A stretch of 64,000 nt of DNA, from the NCBI GenBank assembly GCA_021229015.1, contig CM037783.1, positions 3,192,725 to 3,256,724 of the forward strand. The letters run 5' to 3'. The notes under the pieces were generated by a model. That model saw nothing but the letters and a program-made list of their open reading frames with translations, searched no databases and was not told where the DNA came from. A program made the position numbers and the translations under genes. The DNA is from Solen grandis. Lineage: Eukaryota > Mollusca > Bivalvia > Adapedonta > Solenidae. This document shows positions 49,501-58,939 of this stretch, piece by piece (position 1 is the stretch's first letter; every line of letters starts with the position of its first letter).

Positions 49501-52500
49501 ATCAAAGAAGTGACATGATTATCTTAAAGTAATCTATATATGCATACTGAGTGCCATTTTTAATGGTAAGGAATCAATTACACAATCTTCCATAGTCTTA
49601 ACCCTTTTTCTCATATATACTCATTTTGACGCCCTCAATAGGTACCACATAAAGCCTGATCTGCAGAAAACCACAGTTAAACCTTACCAAATTTAATTAA
49701 AAAATCCTCATTTCCAGACCACTGAGGAGCAGCGAACAGCATAAAACCTGATCAGCCTGTGAGTTACTCGCAGGCTGATCTGGTTTTATGTTGTTCGCAT
49801 AGGTCTTTTCATGGTGTCCTCTATGAGGGAAAGGGTTAAGTTGAAGCTCTTACCACTCTGTTACTGTTGCATGTTATACACGTAAAATTGCAAGAAAATG
49901 AAGACTGAATGTGGAATTCTTTGATAATGGCAAGGCTTTGAAATGTTGTTATTCCTATTACCTGTAGTGTTAAACATTGTATTCTAGTGTAAATATTTTT
50001 TATAACCAGCCATAATGTCCCAGACATAATTGGAGTTATGGCCTTTGAATTGGTAAAAATAGAAAAATGGTGAAAATGGTAGAAAAATCAGCATATAAAT
50101 TCATTCCACAATTCCTATAAAGATAAAATTTGCTATCATCTGACTCAAATCTGACAACATATTAAAGACTCATTCTAATGCTTTTAAATGTATATATATG
50201 AAAAAACATGAGACATCAGTTAAGTGTTAGATAATAATATAAACCAGATAGGCACTGAATTTTCAATAAAAAAAACTCACCGTCTGCAAAACTGAAATTT
50301 AAATATTATTTTAAATAATTGCTAAAATAAAGTTGATCCCATGAAAAATGAGGCCCTTAGGGGGTCTGCTATTTTTAGTACAAAGTGCTTAGGTAAGGTA
50401 TTGTGATCAGCCGTTGCCTATTTTGCTTTAATTGACTTCTCCTGCTGGTAGATTTTGCTAAAACTTTACAGGAATGATCCTTGTGTGGTACTGTACAAAA
50501 ATAGCTAAATGGTGTGATCTGCTGAACAAGATGGCTGCCAGAACTTAAACAGAAAAATTCTATAAACAACATTTCCTCTTAAACTGCTGAACTGTTTTTT
50601 CTGAAATCTACAAAATAGCTAAATTGGTTCTGGTCTGCTAAACAAAATGGCCACCTGAACTAAAAATAGAAATATCTTTATATTACATCTCCTCCATTTT
50701 TTTTAGGGGGAATTTCAGCCAAATAGTGGCCCACTTAATGTCTCTGTAATCGGTGTTAGGATCTCCTCCTTAACTACTGGGCAGATTTTGATGAAACTCA
50801 ATAGAACATGATTAATCAGTATCAAGTCCAGTTGTCCATATCAACACATTTAAATGGGATGATTCATAACAGAGTTGTAACCCTTTGCTATTTATTGTGC
50901 AATTTTATTCTTACTATAAAGCTTTTTTGTAGCACCTGAATTCAGGTGAGCAATTTAGGGCCATCTTGGCCCTCTTGCTTACATATAACTATATACATTG
51001 TATAGAAAATATCGAAAAAAATTATCAGAATTTATTTTCATTTGTCATAAAATCAATGGTTACCTTACATCCCTCTACCAAAGTTGATAAAATAAAGTTG
51101 ATCCCTTGAATAATGAGACCCCCAGGGGATAGCTAGTTCCCTCTTTACTCTTTATAAATAGATACATGTTATTTTAAAATTCTTCTCCTCTGAAACTAAT
51201 TTTCTGAATTATTTCTTGTTTTGTGCTAATGATAAACTGATTGTCCCAAACCATTATTGCTTAAACATTTTTGATCCCTTGGAAAATGTGGCCTCCAGAT
51301 GATTGACTTACTTGAAATTCTTTGTTTCTATACTTGATCTGGTCACTGCTGAAGGTAACCAGGTAAAATCAAGTGACTAGAATGATTCTAAATAAGCCTT
51401 TATATGTAGTCTGGTGAGCGATCTAGGGCCATATGGCCCTCTTGTTTTTATTCTAATAAGTTTGATTTTGAATTTTATCACTTGAAAGATTTAAGGAAAA
51501 TAAATGTCATTGTGTTGATAAAGATTGATATAGCTAAAGAGACAATCACTAACACTAAATGTTGGATTATTTTTCCAGAAACATGAAGAAAGGTTTACAG
51601 AGATATTTAAATTCCTTGTTTTATTTACACTAGCGGGTACCCATAAGAGAAACTTGTTTGCAGGGTGTATTCTCAATGGTGACGTATCACGATGATGACT
51701 ATACAAGTGCACATGCCGTTATGCAAAAACTAAAAGAAGAAGGCGTGAATTTTGCAAAGGATGAAGATAAAGGTGAATTTATGGGACTTAAGCTGGCCAA
51801 ATGGAAGATATTCATCATATCGGAGAAGGCAGTCAATGATGAGAAACTGATGCGAAAGTATGACAGTTGCATGATGGCGGCTATAGAAGAAAACAAGGTC
51901 CAGGTATGTTAATCAGGCGCGAAAATTCCACCAGCAATATGTAGCGCTATGTAAATACTTAAGGGCAAATTTCATAATTCTTGTTTCTCTAATAAAAGTA
52001 CCCCAAAATTTAATATGAAATATTCAAGAAAATTACTAAATTGATATTCATTATTACCTTGATATTTAACCATATTTGCTATGAAAAAAATAAAGGTGAG
52101 TATTTTTATATAATGATTTTACAGTTGACATGGGGTCTATGTGAATAAGGAGTAAAGTTACTGATCTACTGATGAATAGAAAATCATCTCGTAAGAATGT
52201 TGATTGGTGGGTCTTACATCTACAAGAAATAAATCTTATCCATTCATGCACCCATTTTAGTTCTGGCTCAAATTCCACCAATAGTACTTAACACTAAGAC
52301 TGTAGAATCTGAGCTACATATTGTATGAGCATACAGGGAAGACCCAGATCAGACAGCACCTGGGAAAGGACATGTCTGATCAGGGTCTGCTCTGTTTGCC
52401 TCCGTGTCAGAATGAGTCTATATGAATTACAGGGTTAAACATGATAAAATATGTCATTCAGGTTCATATTTCTCTATTTGAAGCTAGGTGAATTTAAAAA

Positions 52501-55500
52501 AAAAAAAGAACATAGAGAAAATGACTTAGGGTTGATACTCACAGATTTAGTATTTACATAGAAATGATATTTCTGGTTTTGACAGGTTATTCCGATTCTG
52601 AAGAGAGGGAGCAATGTGAAGAATCTTCCACAGAAGATCCGCTGGACCAAGCTCCTGTTTGAGGACAAGGAGGATTATCTGAAGGAAATGATGGCAATCA
52701 TGAGTGGTCAGTTATCATATTGTAGTCATCATTATTGTAGTCATCATTATTGTAGTCATTCATTATTGTAGTTATCATCATTGTAGTCATCATTATTGTA
52801 GTCATCATTATTGTAGTTATCATATTGTAGTCACCATTATTGTAGTTATCATTATTGTAGTTATCATTATTGTAGTCACCATCATTATTGTAGTCACCAT
52901 CATTATTGAAGTCATCATTATTGTAGTCACCATCATTATTGTAGTCACCATCATTATTGTAGTCACATTATTGTAGTTATCATTATTGTAGTTATCATTA
53001 TTGTAGTCACCATCATTATTGTAGTCACCATTATTGTAGTCACCATCATTATTTTAGCCATCATTATTGTAGTCATCATTATTGTAGCCATCATTATTGT
53101 AGTTATCATTATTGTAGTCATCATTATTGTAGTTATCATTATTATAGTTATCATTATTGTAGTTATCATCATTGTAGGTATCATCATTGTAGTCATCATT
53201 ATTATAGTTATCATCATTGTAGTCATCATTATTGTAGTCATCATTATTGTAGTCATCATTATTATAGTTATCATTATTGTAGTCATCATTATTGTAGCCA
53301 TCATTATTGTAGTCACCATTATTGTAGTCACCATCATTATTGTAGTCACCATTATTGTAGTCATCATCATTATTTTAGCCATCATTATTGTAGTCATCAT
53401 TATTGTAGCCATCATTATTGTAGTTATCATTATTATAGTTATCATTATTGTAGTCATCATTATTGTAGTTATCATTATTGTAGTTATCATTATTATAGTT
53501 ATCATTATTGTAGTTATCATTATTGTAGTTATCATTATTGTAGTTATCATCATTGTAGTTATCATCATTATAGTCATCATTATTGTAGTTATCATTATTG
53601 TAGTCATCATTATTGTAGTTATCATCATTGTAGTTATCATTATTGTAGTTATCATTATTATAGTTATCATTATTGTAGTTATCATTATTGTAGTTATCAT
53701 TATTGTAGTTATCATTATTGTAGTTATCATTATTGTAGTTATCATTATTGTAGTCATCATTATTGTAGTCATCATTATTGTAGTTATCATTATTGTAGTT
53801 ATCATTATTGTAGTTATCATCATTGTAGTTATCATTATTGTAGTCATCATTATTATATGGATTTCTATTGACTCTACATAGAAATATATAGGGGGGTCAC
53901 CATGATCACGATTTGACCAATAAAAGCGCAAGGAACTTGTGGGAGCTGAAATAAATTATAATGGAGTATGTAGAAATAGACCTATAAAGTAAGCACATGT
54001 TTTGTTTTCCTGTCCAGGAGATGGACGCCAGATGAAAGAGCTGCTGCCAGCAGGGAAGATACACGAGGGCCTTGCATACTCCTACCTACTGAATTACCTG
54101 CCCTTCGCCCTCGAGGGCAGGACCGCTGAAGGCAGAGGTAAAGGTCTCAGTCTTTTTAGACTAATGGTTTTGAGAAAAGTTTTGAGTATGTCACTGTACC
54201 AATTATTAGATAATTTTCCCTGTAAGATAAAGGCCCCAGGTTCAAGTCCCGGACAGGGTGAACATATTTCTCATTCAGTGACATTTGGCGCCTAAAGTGG
54301 GGCTATGGCATAGGTGCTAGGTCTAACAACCCTGCACATGGTTATATTTACCCTATATCTCCTTGCAATTCAGAGACAGATTCTAAAATGGGGGTGGATA
54401 ATGTCACAGTACAAATAAGCAAAAGTCTGCGGTTCAAGTCCCACATTATTTCACATTTTCCTCGCCCTGTGAAAAACATGAACTCAGTGTCTGTATAGAG
54501 ACATATGAAATGTACTAAAAAAATAATTTGATATATAAATTTGTCTACTTTCTTTTATAGCTAATGGCTATATAAGTCACTTCTTAATTCACTGAGTGTT
54601 TACTTAAAAGTTAATTGCTAATTCATCCAACAGGAAAGAAGAAAACTAAATTATTGTCGTCTTATTTTTCACAATTTTTATATATAGTAGAATCCATGAA
54701 ATATTGCTTTTTGAATTAAGAGAAAAATGAACACTAACAAAATCAAAGCCTTATAGATAGTATATCATGAGACTTGAGGCTAATCAGTTGCATCTCTGAT
54801 TTTAATTTACATATAGAATGTTTGAATAAGCACAGTTTTTTGTTCCTATTTCTTTGGTTCAGTGTATCATAGTTTAATTTACTGCATTAAATTTGATAAC
54901 CAATGGATAACTATGAAAACTTTTAGAAAGCTCTGTTTGGGCCTGTGTTACCATGGATACAACAATGTGTATCACTGCAGTGTATTGGCTGTAACTAGGT
55001 GATCACTGACAATAGGTTTATTTGGAACCCATGTTATCTGTCAAGATTGACTTGGAGGTCTCTTACAAGATCTTTCTGTAGACCCTTGACTGGCCAGCTA
55101 TATATAATGGCCAGTAGTCTGATGATTAATGTACAACATAGCCAAATAGAAACCCGATGCAATACAAAACAAACAAGCAGAAGGTAAGAACTAACATCAG
55201 AAGATTACAGTAACAAACATTGCATAACCAGGACAAAAGTCATGTTATAATCAATGTGGTATATACCATGCATAATCAGACTTGTTACAACAAAAGAGAC
55301 CTATTAGAGTCTGATGATATTTCATTACCTCCCTTGTATTGTCAAGATCAGAAGAAATTTCAATATATGGCTTTCATTCAGAATGATTCTGACTATAGGA
55401 TAACAGCTTGTCAAGTGTAAAGGTTCGCAGAAATATTCTGAAATATGAAATTTATAAAGATGTATACAAAAGCTCTTTTTACCTAGAATGATTCTTCAAA

Positions 55501-57190
55501 GTAACACTTGCCTTTACAGTATATATTATATTTACTGTACAGATTTCAGAGAGAGATTCCAGGACGCTATGCAAAAGTTCAACATTGGGGACTCCTGTGT
55601 TTGTTTGCCAATGCTGTTTGTCGTTGTCCCTAAATCATGCAAGTTTCCGGGTTCTGGAAGTCAGTTTCCAGGTGAGGAACATCTTGGAGCAATAGAACCT
55701 GTTGTCCAGGGATTCCGGAAATACTTCCTACAGTTTTATCGTCTCACTCTCAGTGATGGAAAGGTAAGTGTACAATGAATTTTTCAGGCGTAAAAATGAA
55801 TGAATTAAAAGTATGTCATAGATATCCAACCATACCCTGAAAAAAACTGATAGCGACCTGGAGAAATTTCTCTTATATATTTAAACAGACAATGATTGCA
55901 AGGCACTGTCTTGCAATGCTAATGGAGTCAAGTTAAAGCAGTCCTACTTATAGGATAGGAGAATGGGTTGATTATTTCAAACAGCAACTATATGTTCTTG
56001 ATACCAACAGGCTTAAAGAACTGAAGGAATTTTTATACCCCCACTCTGTAAATCATGCATGCTGTCCCTTACTGTTTTTGCCTGTCCTGTTTCTTTTAAC
56101 AAAATTATAGTAGCCGTTGAGAAACAGTAATGAATCTTATTACATATATTGAATACACACCTAGTAGATGATCTGTCACTGGGGTAAAACACATCTTTCT
56201 TTCTCTCTCCTCTCTCTCTATCTCATTTTAGGTTACTGCCCTAAATTTCGGCTTAATTTTCATTGATTTTCATTGCACTTTATTCTTGTTCATTTGACTT
56301 TTTGATATTGTTCAAGCAATGTGGTTTAGTGTGGGTAAAATACACGTTTTATGATAACATCTAGATACTTTTTTTCTTCTTCATTAAACAGTTACCTAAT
56401 AAAGCAGGGAACAAAAACAAGGCTTTCTATTTATTCCACTTTAAACTTGACAAAGCTTTGATGTTATATTTACAGAAGGTGTGCTATGCGAGAGAATATG
56501 CAACTCCAGCGATTTGTCTGTACGAAATGAACAAGAAATACGCATACGCGGGATTGGATGAGGAAGCGATGAAGAAAGAAGCATCATTGTTTGTCGAGTC
56601 CACAAAGCAAATCATAGAAAGCCAGAAGTTCAAGGACAAGTATGGAAATATTACAGATAAATGCAGAATTGTGTTTTTTGATGGTATGTAAAATAATAAA
56701 TAGTAATTTATGGAAAATGTAAAACCTTCCAAGAGATAAATGGTTGGTTAGATAGTTTGCAGACAGATAGATAGATTATATAGATGAGTAATGATTGAAA
56801 ATGAAAAAAAGCTCCCCATAAATAGATGTACCAGAGGAAGGTTATTTTTATAGGTTTATTATTGCAGCAAAATATTCTGTATCCCGACAAAACCTGGATT
56901 ACATTGAATCTAAATTTACCAAATACTTTTTTTCTTATGCTGTTCCCTAATTTGCTTTTCTGAATAAAAATTTGATGACTTCGAATCTAAAAAAAGACAG
57001 ACAGACAAAAACTTCAATGAAGGACATTTAATTGTGAAAAATTGAGAAAAAAATCAGTCTGAATATTTTTGATGAATAGTTTAAATTCAACTTGTTATAT
57101 TTTTCAGATGATGGAAAGAAAGAGGAAGAAGTCATTCAGGAACTTGAAAAAGAAATTAAAAAGTGTATTCAGTCTGGCTTAGTGCTATAA
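40120..57190 (+). CDS. STING: TIR-STING-TIR-STING fusion protein gene, 12 coding exons
   Basis: Predicted coding exons: 40120-40531, 41870-41965, 43723-43946, 45594-45777, 48066-48127, 49138-49197, 51664-51903, 52586-52706, 54018-54137, 55543-55763, 56476-56683, 57108-57190. All introns are GT-AG, every junction phase agrees, and the total is 2031 bases (676 residues plus stop). Domains run TIR1, STING1, linker, TIR2, STING2. STING binds cyclic dinucleotides made by cGAS-like enzymes. TIR-STING fusions are known in bacteria, where the TIR destroys NAD+, and in oysters. No transmembrane segments precede the STING domains and no TBK1-recruiting tail follows, so the protein should be soluble and signal through its TIRs. 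The matching intron layout of the halves suggests internal duplication. The oddity is a frame-shifted block in exon 1 (stop at 40141). That the whole forms one transcript is inferred from phases and needs RNA evidence; two adjacent genes are the alternative. Confidence 0.8.
41870..48127 (+). CDS. Exons 2-5: first STING ligand-binding domain (STING1)
   Basis: Exon 2 carries GGNVAFGLVYNYFIGFLRII, aligning with the helix of human STING that holds Ser162, Tyr163 and Tyr167 (here Asn, Tyr, Phe). Exon 3 has FYILLPSSC and a basic RTY that matches Arg238/Tyr240. Exon 4 (YYFVGEIPFIVSTISKVKKD) occupies the place of the E-Y-A-T-P motif, which is missing, then gives FRITLMDIVD ... TVTFICYDD. Exon 5 (NLPEEIWRSLEKELSPD) forms the last helix. 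The fold is clear but the cyclic-dinucleotide contact loop is altered, so ligand binding may be weakened or changed. Introns contain MITE copies and other repeats. Confidence 0.85.
44150..44391 (-). mobile_element. MITE family M1, copy 6 (STING gene intron 3)
   Basis: Full-length, reverse orientation, with paired 18-bp ends (one G change at the right end). Confidence 0.95.
44756..44997 (-). mobile_element. MITE family M1, copy 7 (STING gene intron 3)
   Basis: Full-length, reverse orientation, only about 365 bases after copy 6 and very similar to it, including the GGACTTTATAATTAAATTTG variant. Confidence 0.95.
46126..46366 (-). mobile_element. MITE family M1, copy 8 (STING gene intron 4)
   Basis: Full-length, reverse orientation. 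The right end reads AAAGGGTTAT, one base short of perfect. Confidence 0.95.
46443..46694. mobile_element. MITE family M2, best copy (STING gene intron 4)
   Basis: Imperfect inverted ends (TTGACCCTTTAACCTCAT and ATGGGGTAAGGGTCAA). The body includes GCGAACAGAGCAGACCCAGA and ATTCATGG. Copies or relics lie at 5530, 10496, 37614 and 52300. Confidence 0.7.
46820..47061 (-). mobile_element. MITE family M1, copy 9 (STING gene intron 4)
   Basis: Full-length, reverse orientation, with perfect 18-bp inverted ends. Confidence 0.95.
49138..49197 (+). CDS. Exon 6: linker between the two TIR-STING halves
   Basis: A 60-base exon in phase 0 at both ends (TTTTTTGCAG/ATG ... GAG/GTTTGT). It encodes 20 Lys/Glu/Ser/Gly-rich residues with no domain. 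It links exon 5 and the TIR2 exon in frame. Because it begins with ATG, an alternative promoter could start a separate TIR2-STING2 product here. Confidence 0.6.
49598..49839 (+). mobile_element. MITE family M1, copy 10 (STING gene intron 6)
   Basis: Full-length, forward orientation. The left end has one change (CCCTTTTTCTCATA). Confidence 0.95.
50030..51440. repeat. Intronic dispersed repeat (GGGCCATCTTGGCCCTCTTG type)
   Basis: Two related ends, AATTTAGGGCCATCTTGGCC at about 50951 and GATCTAGGGCCATATGGCCC at about 51420, close segments with similar phrases (TAAAATAAAGTTGATCCC near 50325 and 51090). It looks like a decayed tandem or nested repeat without coding content. Confidence 0.6.
51664..52706 (+). 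CDS. Exons 7-8: second TIR domain (TIR2)
   Basis: Exon 7 (51664-51903) reads GVFSMVTYHDDDYTSAHAVM, KLKEEGVNFAKDEDKGEF and WKIFIISEKAVNDEKL, in TIR order (strand A, BB-loop region, strand D-like). Exon 8 (52586-52706) begins VIPILKRGSNV and ends with the last helix EDYLKEMMAIM. The segment equivalent to W-x3-E is LMRKYDSCMMAAIE. It has no clear Trp or catalytic Glu, so NADase activity is doubtful and this copy may be structural. The junctions are CAG/GTATGT and TGACAG/GTT in phase 0. The domain is intact, without the frame problem of TIR1. Confidence 0.8.
52716..53862. repeat. 15-bp minisatellite, about 1.15 kb, in STING gene intron 8
   Basis: Units of TTATTGTAGTCATCA or TTATTGTAGTTATCA, with 18-bp variants carrying an extra CAT/CAC. 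It fills most of the intron between the end of TIR2 and the start of STING2. The long Met/Thr/Ile-rich frame on the minus strand is a product of the repeat. Confidence 0.97.
54018..57190 (+). CDS. Exons 9-12: second STING ligand-binding domain (STING2)
   Basis: Exon 9 holds AGKIHEGLAYSYLLNYLPFA, aligning with the Ser162-Tyr163-Tyr167 helix (Ser, Tyr and Tyr kept). Exon 10 has LPMLFVVVPKSCKFPGSGSQ, then FRKYFLQFYRLTLSDGK with the Arg238/Tyr240 equivalents. Exon 11 starts KVCYAREYATPAICLYEMNK, so the E-Y-A-T-P ligand-contact motif (human Glu260, Thr263, Pro264) is intact. It ends with DKCRIVFFD. Exon 12 gives a charged helix and the C-terminus QSGLVL. There is no vertebrate-like TBK1/IRF3 tail. 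This half looks competent to bind cyclic dinucleotides. Introns between the exons hold SINE-like relics near 54240 and 54430. Confidence 0.9.
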
Positions 57191-57285
57191 ACATGAAAGT
57201 GTAAACATGAAAGTGTAAACATGAAAGTGTAAACATGAAAGCGTAAACATGAAAGTGTAAACATGAAAGTGTAAACATATATATA
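57191..57285 (+). repeat. 15-bp tandem repeat in the STING 3' UTR
   Basis: Six units of ACATGAAAGTGTAA(A) follow the stop codon directly. One unit has GCG instead of GTG. Confidence 0.95.
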
Positions 57286-57315
57286 GTAAAAAACTATTAC
57301 TTTAATGTAAGTGTA

Positions 57316-57321
57316 AATAAA
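57316..57321 (+). terminator. Candidate poly(A) signal of the TIR-STING gene
   Basis: AATAAA lies about 125 bases after the stop codon. Confidence 0.6.
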
Positions 57322-58168
57322 CAATGTTTATATATTCAAAGGACTGATGTAATTTGTCAGCTGTGTTAGTTGTCAACTCATTGTAAGCAGCTATCCTATT
57401 CCCATTGTGATATATTTTGATTCAATTTTTTTTCAGTGAATTTTGCTATTAAACAATTGTTACTTTTATATTTTCTTGTAAAGAATAGAGACATAGAAGG
57501 ATTATGCACTTTAGTTTTCAAGACTTCTGCTGATATAAAGAGCTTACTGTTATAATGAATGCCGTTGTAAAGAGGTTTCACTGTATATTAATACTTTTAC
57601 TATGTAACTAATATGTTTCATTTTTATAATGTAGATCCATTATAATGTATTCCAATATATCACTAAATCTTGGATAAAACAGTTCAGCATTGGACCCCAA
57701 ATTTGTTTAGGGGACCATCATAAGGCCCCCCCCCCCCACACACACAAAAAAAAAATAATGTGTTTAGGGCAATGGTCTCTAAAAAGTTACATAGGGTAGG
57801 GATTAATTTTTTTTTCAAGCTCAGTCATAAACACATCACAAATTCTTAAGGACTTTTCAGCAGGTTACAGCTGATTTTTATTTTGGTAATTTTTTTTTTT
57901 AATTTCTGATTTATTTTAAGTAGAATGGTAGAAGAAAACTTTTAAGAAACATGTGTTAAGAATATCATTGAATATATATTTGCCAAATTTTGAAGGTACA
58001 AAAAGTCACATTTTAGTGTTTTTATGCAAACCTGGTGAGGTATGTCTTTTTTTTACATTTTCAGAAAGCATTTATATCAAAGGACTGACTCTGAAAAAAT
58101 AAAGGAAATGTGTCTGTTGAATTTTTTTTTTATTTAGAAAAAAATATATAAAAATTCACAGTTTTGAA
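57322..58168. other. Non-coding AT-rich DNA after the TIR-STING gene
   Basis: No gene was recognised. Poly-C and poly-A runs occur at about 57727-57754. Confidence 0.5.
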
Positions 58169-58354
58169 TGGAGCTGACCTGATGAAGCCATGTTAATGTA
58201 GCGTAATAATGGGAAGTCATGTTAATGTAGCGTAATAATGGAGCTGACCTGATGAAGTCATGTTAATGTAGTGTTATAATGGAGCTGACCTGATGAAGCC
58301 ATGTTAATGTAGTTATAATGGACCTGACCTGATGAAGCCCTGTTAATGTAGTGA
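58169..58354. repeat. Tandem repeat of about 42 bp, 4-5 units
   Basis: Units contain GGAGCTGACCTGATGAAGCC and ATGTTAATGTAG. One unit is internally shortened. Confidence 0.85.
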
Positions 58355-58939
58355 TTCAGCAAGCCTGTTAAGGTATTTGTCCAATGTTGTATGTACATGT
58401 ACATAGGTAATTGTGTATAGTGGACACAAAGCAACCAGCCATGTTATAAAGTAATCAATTCAGTTTCACCCACCCTTATTATTAACTTTCACTTATTGCC
58501 TGGCCTAGCTGGTTAAAATGGGGTTTCTTGTCTAGTGACAAATTTAGTTGACTCGATCCAAGGGTAGAGAGTTGGAACCAAGCTATATTCATGTGTATCT
58601 TCCATGGTTTAATACCCATGGTATATTTACTGTTGGCACTCTAAGCTATGCTATAGGACCATTTATCTTTTATTAATATTCATGAGATGCTGCAATATGT
58701 AATCAGCCAATAAGGTTTGTGCTGCTCTTCAGCTGGGAATCTGAATAAAAATGTTGCTTCTAAAAAAAAAAAAATAGACAAACCGGCAGATCCAGTTTGA
58801 ATTTATACAGGAGTTTGAGTTTTTATACATGAATATTTTTTTCAGAATGATATTTAAGAGTTCATTTATAAATGGTGTAATTTGTACCAAGTATATATAT
58901 AAAGTATTAATATAAGACATGCATTCTGATTGGATAGTG

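Noticed and set aside
52963..53931. 322-codon Met/Thr/Ile-rich frame on the minus strand
   Set aside because: It is a translation of the 15-bp minisatellite; a unit length divisible by three keeps every frame open.
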